Origin: JAGLTZ01 sp964637695
GTDB lineage: Bacteria > Blakebacterota > Blakebacteria > Blakebacterales > Blakebacteraceae
Direction: 5' to 3'
Assembly: GCA_964637695.1 (NCBI GenBank)
Contig: CAZWVF010000070.1
Coordinates: 1 to 10,726, forward strand
Length of the DNA stretch: 10,726 nucleotides
Positions within the stretch are counted from its first letter, which is position 1; each line of letters opens with the position of its first letter. Below are positions 5,940 to 10,726 of this stretch, piece by piece. The notes under the pieces were generated by a model, which saw only the letters and a list, made by a program, of their open reading frames with translations, was not told the origin of the DNA and did not search any database. The position numbers and the translations under genes are program-made.

Positions 5940-8222
5940 CTATCTGCCTCCTGAAGGCAGAGTACCGGTGCTCAATTCTTCGGCCAGCTTCTTGTATCCG
6001 AAGAGGTCGTTTATAACCTCGAAGATCCCGGCCGAGTGCACCGAGATACAACGGTTCAGCTCTGTAAGGAAAATGTACTCACCCGGGAGGCTTTCGATAT
6101 TGCCGTCGAATGCTATCCCGACCACCTCCAGGTCCTTGTTCACAACCGGACTGCCCGAGTTTCCACCTATGATATCACAGGTGGAAATGAAATTCAGCGG
6201 AGTACCCATATCGAATTCGGGCGGCGGGTTCTGCCATCTCTCCGGCAGTTCCCAGGGGGCTTCCCCGTTGTTGCTTGCCCAGCGGTCGTAGAGACCGTAG
6301 AAGGTCGTGTTTACGGGTGCAACGGTACCGTTGTACGGATAGCCGGTTACCACACCGTCTGCAATCCGAAGTGTAAATGTTGCATCCGGCGGTATCGAGG
6401 TGCCGTAAACATCAAAGACAGCACGGGCAAGCCTGTCAACCGCACCAGCCTCCCTGGCCATGATCTGCTGGGCGGCCATCTGCATCTGCATCAGCCTGCC
6501 CATGATACCGTCCATCGCCTTAATCAGTGGATCCGTGGAACCGGCAATAGAAGCCGGAGCTCCTTCTAGAAGTGCGTTCAAGGTGTCGGTGTCGCCAACA
6601 GTAGTCTGCTGAAGCAGGCTGGCGGCGGCGGCATATGGACTCCTCATACCGAGAAGAGCTTTCACAAGCGGGTCGTCAGACCCGAGGAATTTCTCCAGCT
6701 CTCCAAGCTGAGCTTCCAGCATTCCCTTCTCCATATCGGGATGGACTTCTACAGGAGAGAGGATCGTACCGGCCAGGTTCTGAGCAGGTTCCGCATCAGG
6801 TGCAAGGCCCTGTTCCAGCATGAAACGGTACTGCTGGAGCAGAAAAGCCTTGTTCAGATTTGCCGAACTGAGCCAGTCACCAGGTCGGGTGAAACGGAAC
6901 ACGAACATATCCCTGCCATAGGGTTCCAGGGCGAACCTGGCTTCGGCTATCTCGGTCCAGGGATCCCCGTACTTTTCACTGAGAACAGGATCACCCATCA
7001 CCCTGTCGCGGAAGCTCTTCTCCCATGCAGCTTTCCTGGCCAGAATCCAGGAGTCGAGCAATCCTTTGTACTGACCTGTGTAAGCCTTCTCCGAATTCGA
7101 AAGGCTGAAGTAGTTGTTATCCTGTTCCTCCCAGTCGGGGAGGTCGGGATTGGCATCGAGGAACGAACGGAGGACCTTCATACGGCTTCGGAGCAGGTTA
7201 AGGATGTAAGGGAACTGGAAATCACGCGTAAAAGCCAGCTGGGCGACAGTATTGAGCCTGGTAGTCGAACCGGGATTGCCGAGGACAAAGACCGGATCGC
7301 CGGCACTCGCACCCTTCTTACTCCACTTAAAGAAGAATTCGGAGGTATCGAGCGGCTCGTCGTTCTCGTAGACCCGGAAGAAGGAAACGTCCAGGTTGTA
7401 GCGGGGATATGTGAAGTTGTCGGGATCGCCGCCAAAGTAACCGATGTCGAGTTCCGGAGCCATAACCAGGCGAACATCTTCATACCGGCGGTAGGTATAG
7501 ACAGAGTATCGACCACCATTGAACAACTCGACCATCTCGTTGTACATGCCGTTTCTCTCATCAAACTCGGCGATTATGGCACCGATCTCGTCTTCACGAG
7601 CCCCGCCTCTGGCCTGCTCATTCTCTACAGCATCAATTGCCGCGTGGACCCGGGCCGTTACGTCGGTGATCTCGTAAAGCTGATCCACATAGAGACCATC
7701 AACGCGGCGCTCCTCTTCAAGGGTGGCTGCGTAGAAACCCTCCTCAAGCAGATTCTCACCTTCCCTGGTGACAGAGGTCACATAATCACGTCCGCAGTGA
7801 TGGTTGGTGAAAACGAGTCCGGAATCTGAAACGAAGGAAGAGCTGCAGATTCCGTCAAAACGGATTGCGCTCATCCGGGCGTGTTCCATCCACTCCTCAT
7901 CAGGCTGGAATCCGTATGCCTCTGAGAAGTACTCCATGGGGGGAGCGTCGAAGGTCCACATTCTGCCGGTGTCGAATCTGCCTGCCTTAACGGTGTCAGG
8001 ATCGAAACTGACCGGACCGAGGATCTCTTCGAGAGTCCACATCGTCGCAAGAGGTTCGAGCGTTGCCACTTCAGGAGTAGAAGGAGGAACCTGCTCAACC
8101 GTATATGGAATCGGCTGCTTCGAGCCTGCACAACCTGATGCCAGCATGCCGGCAAGGATCAGCAGAGGAATTGATACGGATGCGAAACTGCCTCTGTATG
8201 TAAGAACCTGCCTGACTTTCAT
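5940..8222 (-). CDS. S46 family peptidase (DPP7/DPP11-like), predicted lipoprotein
   Basis: A 760-residue chymotrypsin-fold serine exopeptidase; characterised S46 enzymes remove dipeptides from peptide N-termini in the periplasm. The signal peptide has a hydrophobic core (about 16-29) and a lipobox-like ASGC with Cys31; Ala at +2 suggests outer-membrane sorting. FTNHHCG (138-144) carries the catalytic His142, with C143 probably bonded to C126. YFGGDPDNFTYPR (262-274) carries the catalytic Asp, and GGNSGSP has Ser689. FDGN follows, with D706 at the position that holds the substrate amino terminus. G707, 18 residues after Ser689, is where DPP7 has Gly (hydrophobic P1) and DPP11 has Arg (acidic P1). 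The catalytic His lies about 50 residues later than in the Porphyromonas enzymes, partly from a Pro/Thr-rich linker. A PPP at 666-668 is notable. Substrate specificity is inferred. Confidence 0.92.
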   Translation of the reverse strand: MKVRQVLTYRGSFASVSIPLLILAGMLASGCAGSKQPIPYTVEQVPPSTPEVATLEPLATMWTLEEILGPVSFDPDTVKAGRFDTGRMWTFDAPPMEYFSEAYGFQPDEEWMEHARMSAIRFDGICSSSFVSDSGLVFTNHHCGRDYVTSVTREGENLLEEGFYAATLEEERRVDGLYVDQLYEITDVTARVHAAIDAVENEQARGGAREDEIGAIIAEFDERNGMYNEMVELFNGGRYSVYTYRRYEDVRLVMAPELDIGYFGGDPDNFTYPRYNLDVSFFRVYENDEPLDTSEFFFKWSKKGASAGDPVFVLGNPGSTTRLNTVAQLAFTRDFQFPYILNLLRSRMKVLRSFLDANPDLPDWEEQDNNYFSLSNSEKAYTGQYKGLLDSWILARKAAWEKSFRDRVMGDPVLSEKYGDPWTEIAEARFALEPYGRDMFVFRFTRPGDWLSSANLNKAFLLQQYRFMLEQGLAPDAEPAQNLAGTILSPVEVHPDMEKGMLEAQLGELEKFLGSDDPLVKALLGMRSPYAAAASLLQQTTVGDTDTLNALLEGAPASIAGSTDPLIKAMDGIMGRLMQMQMAAQQIMAREAGAVDRLARAVFDVYGTSIPPDATFTLRIADGVVTGYPYNGTVAPVNTTFYGLYDRWASNNGEAPWELPERWQNPPPEFDMGTPLNFISTCDIIGGNSGSPVVNKDLEVVGIAFDGNIESLPGEYIFLTELNRCISVHSAGIFEVINDLFGYKKLAEELSTGTLPSGGR

Positions 8223-10313
8223 TTAATCCTCCTCATCCTCATCGAGTTCCGTCTGACTGATGATCCTCTGCAGGATATCGTGCGGAACGGGATCGTAGTG
8301 ACTGAACTCGCGGTGATGTGTTGCCCTCCCCTGAGTCATTGATCTCAGTGAGGTTGAGTATTTATAGAGTTCTGCGATCGGGACCTTTGCCTTGATGACC
8401 TGGAATGGACCTTCAGATGTCACACCTTCAACCTTGCCCCGGCGCGTCGAGATATCCGCCATGATGTCTCCCGTGAAATCGTCGGGAACTATGACCTCGA
8501 TATCGTAGATCGGCTCGAGCAGGATGGGCCCGGCATCTTTGAATGCCTGCTTGAAGCCCATCGAAGCTGCCCGCTGGAATGCCGCGTCGGAAGAGTCCAC
8601 ATCGTGAAAGGAGCCATCGTAGAGCGTCAACTGGAAATCAACGCATTGATACCCCGCGATGACACCTCTTTCGGCTGCTGCCTTGACCCCTTTGTTCACT
8701 GAAGGAATAAACCGGCCCGGAATGGCGCCGCCGACGATCTTTTTGACGAACTCGTATCCCTCACCACGTGGCTTCGGTTCGATCCTGATCCTCACATCTG
8801 CGAACTGACCGCGCCCTCCGGTCTGCTTCTTGTGCCTTGCATGCGCTTCGGCGGTCTTCGTGATCGTTTCGCGGTACTTGACCTTGGGTTCGTGGATCTC
8901 GACCTCCACGCCGAACCGGTTCCGGAGCTTGTTGATGATCACTTCGAGCTGAACCTCGCCCTGGCCGTAGAGAAGGGTCTGGTGAAGTTCGGGATCGGGA
9001 GCGACATGCATCGATGGATCCTCTTCGTGGAGCTTCTGAAGACCGATCGAGAGCTTCGTTTCATCGCCCTTGCCGAGCGGTTCGATGGCGATCCGTATGA
9101 CCGGTTCCGGAAAGACTATCGGAGGACAGAGGAAACGGTTGCCGGGGGCTGACAGAGTGTCTCCCGTGTGCGTGTCTTTCAGCTTAACCAGAGCCACGAT
9201 GTCACCAGCATGAACATTATCGACTTCAACTCTGTTATGGCCCTTCATCAAACTGATACTGCCCGTTCTCTCCTTGGAACTTCTGGAGCTGTTGTATACT
9301 TCCTGACCCTGCTTGAGTGTTCCGCTGAAGACTCTCAGGAAAGAGAGTTCGCCGACATGTGCTTCGGAGAGGGTTTTGAATACCTGCCCGCTGAATGGAG
9401 CACTGTCCCGGCGCTCTCTGACTGCCTCTTCTCCGCTGCCGGGATCGGTGCCTGTCAGCGGGCCCATCTGATCGGGTGAAGGGACCATCTGAACGAGAAG
9501 CTCCATCACTCTTCCTGTACCTACATTGGTCTGGGCGGCACAGCACATCAGTGGATGAACGGTTCCTTCCCGAATCCCCTTCAGCAGTCCGCTGACTATA
9601 TCCTCAGAACCCAGATCACCATCCTCGAAGTACTTCTCCATGAGGGCGTCATCAGCTTCGGCGGCTGCTTCAACGAGGGTTTCACGCAGGGACGCAGCTC
9701 GATCCGCTTCCACATCGGGAATATCGGTCTCGGTGTAACCCCCCTTGCCGTTCTGCTCGAAGACCAGGGCCTTGTTCTTCAACAGATCCACGATTGTTGT
9801 AAAATCGGGGCCGGGATTGACCGGAAATTGAAGAGGTGCCACGCCGGTTCCGAAGCGATCGATCGCTGTATCGATGATGCCCTGAAAATCAACGTGCTCC
9901 TTGTCGAGCTTGTTGACCAGCAGCATCCGGGGGACACCGCTCTCCCTTGCATAGCGCCACACCTGCTCGGTACCCACTTCCAAACCTGCATCGGCCTTCA
10001 TCAGAACGACCGCAGCCTCAACCACCTGCAGTGCGCCTTTGACCTCCGCCAGGAAGTCGGCAAATCCGGGCGTGTCGAGAATGTTGATCTTCCTGCCTTC
10101 ATACTCCGTGAAAACAAAGGAAGTGTTGATAGTTATCTGACGCTGCTGTTCCTCTTCTGTGAAGTCGGAAGTCGTATTACCCGCTTCCACGCTTCCTATC
10201 CGGCTTATGTCACCGGCGGTTACAAGGAATGCATCGACAAGGGTCGTCTTCCCGGAATCCCCGTGACCTACAAAGGCCACGTTCCTGATGTTGTCGCTTG
10301 TGTAGTCTTTCAC
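8223..10313 (-). CDS. Elongation factor G-like protein (EF-G2 type)
   Basis: A 696-residue translational GTPase with the full EF-G layout: G domain (about 1-280), domain II (about 300-390), III (about 400-470), IV (about 475-595) and V (about 600-685). G1 is GHGDSGKTT (16-24), switch I has RQITIN (58-63) in place of RGITI, G3 is DTPGFADF (80-87) and G4 is NKLD (134-137). Canonical EF-G has DTPGHVDF; here Phe84 replaces the catalytic His, as Tyr does in Thermus EF-G-2. The domain IV tip FHDVDSS keeps His570, the residue that contacts the decoding centre. This is most likely a second EF-G rather than the main fusA, which usually sits with rpsL-rpsG-tuf; related EF-G2 proteins show weak or absent GTPase activity in some bacteria. 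Tetracycline-protection proteins are a less likely alternative. The start is GTG 10311-10313 with AGAAGGA and AAGGAAT upstream. The tail is acidic (LDEDEED). Confidence 0.9.
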   Translation of the reverse strand: MKDYTSDNIRNVAFVGHGDSGKTTLVDAFLVTAGDISRIGSVEAGNTTSDFTEEEQQRQITINTSFVFTEYEGRKINILDTPGFADFLAEVKGALQVVEAAVVLMKADAGLEVGTEQVWRYARESGVPRMLLVNKLDKEHVDFQGIIDTAIDRFGTGVAPLQFPVNPGPDFTTIVDLLKNKALVFEQNGKGGYTETDIPDVEADRAASLRETLVEAAAEADDALMEKYFEDGDLGSEDIVSGLLKGIREGTVHPLMCCAAQTNVGTGRVMELLVQMVPSPDQMGPLTGTDPGSGEEAVRERRDSAPFSGQVFKTLSEAHVGELSFLRVFSGTLKQGQEVYNSSRSSKERTGSISLMKGHNRVEVDNVHAGDIVALVKLKDTHTGDTLSAPGNRFLCPPIVFPEPVIRIAIEPLGKGDETKLSIGLQKLHEEDPSMHVAPDPELHQTLLYGQGEVQLEVIINKLRNRFGVEVEIHEPKVKYRETITKTAEAHARHKKQTGGRGQFADVRIRIEPKPRGEGYEFVKKIVGGAIPGRFIPSVNKGVKAAAERGVIAGYQCVDFQLTLYDGSFHDVDSSDAAFQRAASMGFKQAFKDAGPILLEPIYDIEVIVPDDFTGDIMADISTRRGKVEGVTSEGPFQVIKAKVPIAELYKYSTSLRSMTQGRATHHREFSHYDPVPHDILQRIISQTELDEDEED
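8228..8233 (-). promoter_or_regulatory. Strong Shine-Dalgarno of the S46 peptidase gene
   Basis: A perfect AGGAGG lies 5 bases before ATG 8220-8222. It is inside the end of the EF-G2 gene, formed by codons of its acidic tail, and the TAA stop of that gene touches the ATG. This settles the peptidase start and points to coupled translation. Confidence 0.8.
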
Positions 10314-10346
10314 TGTCCTTCTCTATTCCTTAATCTGTTCTTCTCG

Positions 10347-10376
10347 ATTCTACGAATTGTGCAGGCTGTCTTTCAT
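10347..10376 (-). promoter_or_regulatory. Candidate sigma70-type promoter before the EF-G2 gene
   Basis: On the minus strand ATGAAA (four of six to the -35 consensus) and TAGAAT (five of six to the -10 consensus) are separated by 18 bases in the 62-base gap after the symporter gene. The predicted transcript would start near 10340, about 27 bases before the GTG. It is a pattern match in a short AT-richer stretch, so it could be chance. No terminator for the symporter gene is visible in the same gap. Confidence 0.28.
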
Positions 10377-10726
10377 CAATGTAATTCCCTGAAGTATCCA
10401 CCGCCTCTGAGTCTTTCCAGCGCTCCATCGCTGTCCTCGAAGTAGTCCTTCGTGAACTTGCTGACATACTTGGTCAAAAGGATCAGCGCTATCAGGTTGG
10501 GTAGAGCCATGAAAGCGTTGAAGGTATCACCAACGAACCAGACTATGTAGAGGTGCTCACCCTGCAGCAGCGCCCCAATGAAGAGAAGACCCAGGAAGAC
10601 CCACCTGTAGATCTTTACAATACCGGCACCTGCCAGGTACTTGAAACACATCTCACCGTAGTAACACCAGGCCAGCAGAGTTGAATACCCGAACAGGAAT
10701 GAAGCGATCGGGATGACCCAGCCCAG
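10376..10726 (-). CDS. Sodium:alanine symporter (AGCS) family, C-terminal part (runs off the window)
   Basis: The last 116 residues of an inner-membrane amino-acid:cation symporter; the open frame runs through to the window edge without a start. The visible part begins in a membrane helix (LGWVIPIASFLFGYSTLL), then AWCYYGEMCFKYL, the conserved aromatic-Tyr-Gly-Glu turn of the family. A second helix is WVFLGLLFIGAL. The last helix includes VGDTFNAFMALPNLIAL, matching the AGCS pattern of Asp-x-x-Asn followed by Met-Ala-x-Pro-Asn-Leu-Ile. A hydrophilic tail ends RLRGGGYFRELH. Family members import alanine or glycine with sodium or protons; the exact substrate cannot be read from this fragment. 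It lies 62 bases upstream of the EF-G2 gene on the same strand and may be cotranscribed with it. Confidence 0.88.
   Translation of the reverse strand: MGWVIPIASFLFGYSTLLAWCYYGEMCFKYLAGAGIVKIYRWVFLGLLFIGALLQGEHLYIVWFVGDTFNAFMALPNLIALILLTKYVSKFTKDYFEDSDGALERLRGGGYFRELH

Noticed and set aside
5944..5960. Hairpin at the end of the S46 peptidase gene (six-base stem CTGCCT/AGGCAG with a five-base loop), considered as a terminator.
   Set aside because: It lies inside the last codons and no U-run follows on the minus strand, so it does not look like an intrinsic terminator.
6741..7829. Long plus-strand open frame opposite the peptidase gene (362 codons), and others such as 3853-4812 and 9555-10445.
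   Set aside because: They lie opposite well-supported genes with intact family motifs. Their translations show no recognisable domain and look like antisense shadows.
8223..10313. Reading the EF-G-like gene as a tetracycline-resistance ribosome protection protein.
   Set aside because: The P-loop form, the loss of the G3 His and the domain IV sequence FHDVDSSD fit EF-G2 better than Tet(M)/Tet(O), which keep the His; length is also closer to EF-G.

Overview
The window is a densely packed, ordinary-looking bacterial chromosomal segment. Every gene I can support lies on the minus strand, so transcription runs from high to low coordinates. No RNA gene, insertion sequence, CRISPR array, phage gene or long intergenic gap is visible; the largest non-coding stretches are 62 and 61 bases. 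The genome belongs to a diderm: there is a lipoprotein-type S46 peptidase, a D-Ala-D-Ala ligase and the MEP isoprenoid pathway. GC is moderately high by eye. S46 peptidase plus an EF-G2-type GTPase suggests an uncultured lineage of the FCB/Gemmatimonadota-like part of the tree, but that placement is only a guess.

In transcription order, the right-hand part (10726 to 5940) holds three genes. First is the C-terminal end of a sodium:alanine symporter (AGCS family), cut by the window edge. After 62 bases, with a weak promoter candidate, comes a 696-residue EF-G paralogue (EF-G2 type) that has Phe where canonical EF-G has its catalytic His. Its stop codon directly abuts the start of a 760-residue S46 dipeptidyl-peptidase-like lipoprotein.

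The left-hand part (5878 to 1) is a run of nine genes: yebC, ruvC, ruvA, ruvB, ispD, ispF, ddl, cvpA and the first 17 complete codons of cysS. Six of the eight junctions overlap by 4 or 8 bases. Only ruvA-ruvB (31 bases) and cvpA-cysS (23 bases) have gaps. This is almost certainly one operon with translational coupling. It joins Holliday-junction processing (RuvABC), the YebC/TACO1 translation or regulatory factor, two MEP-pathway enzymes, a peptidoglycan precursor ligase, a CvpA-type membrane protein and cysteinyl-tRNA synthetase.

I do not see a clear undescribed system. The points most worth a second look are the EF-G2 with a replaced catalytic His, its tight coupling to a divergent S46 exopeptidase next to an amino-acid symporter, ddl-cvpA inserted into the familiar ispDF-cysS neighbourhood, and a G-quadruplex-like tract in ruvA.
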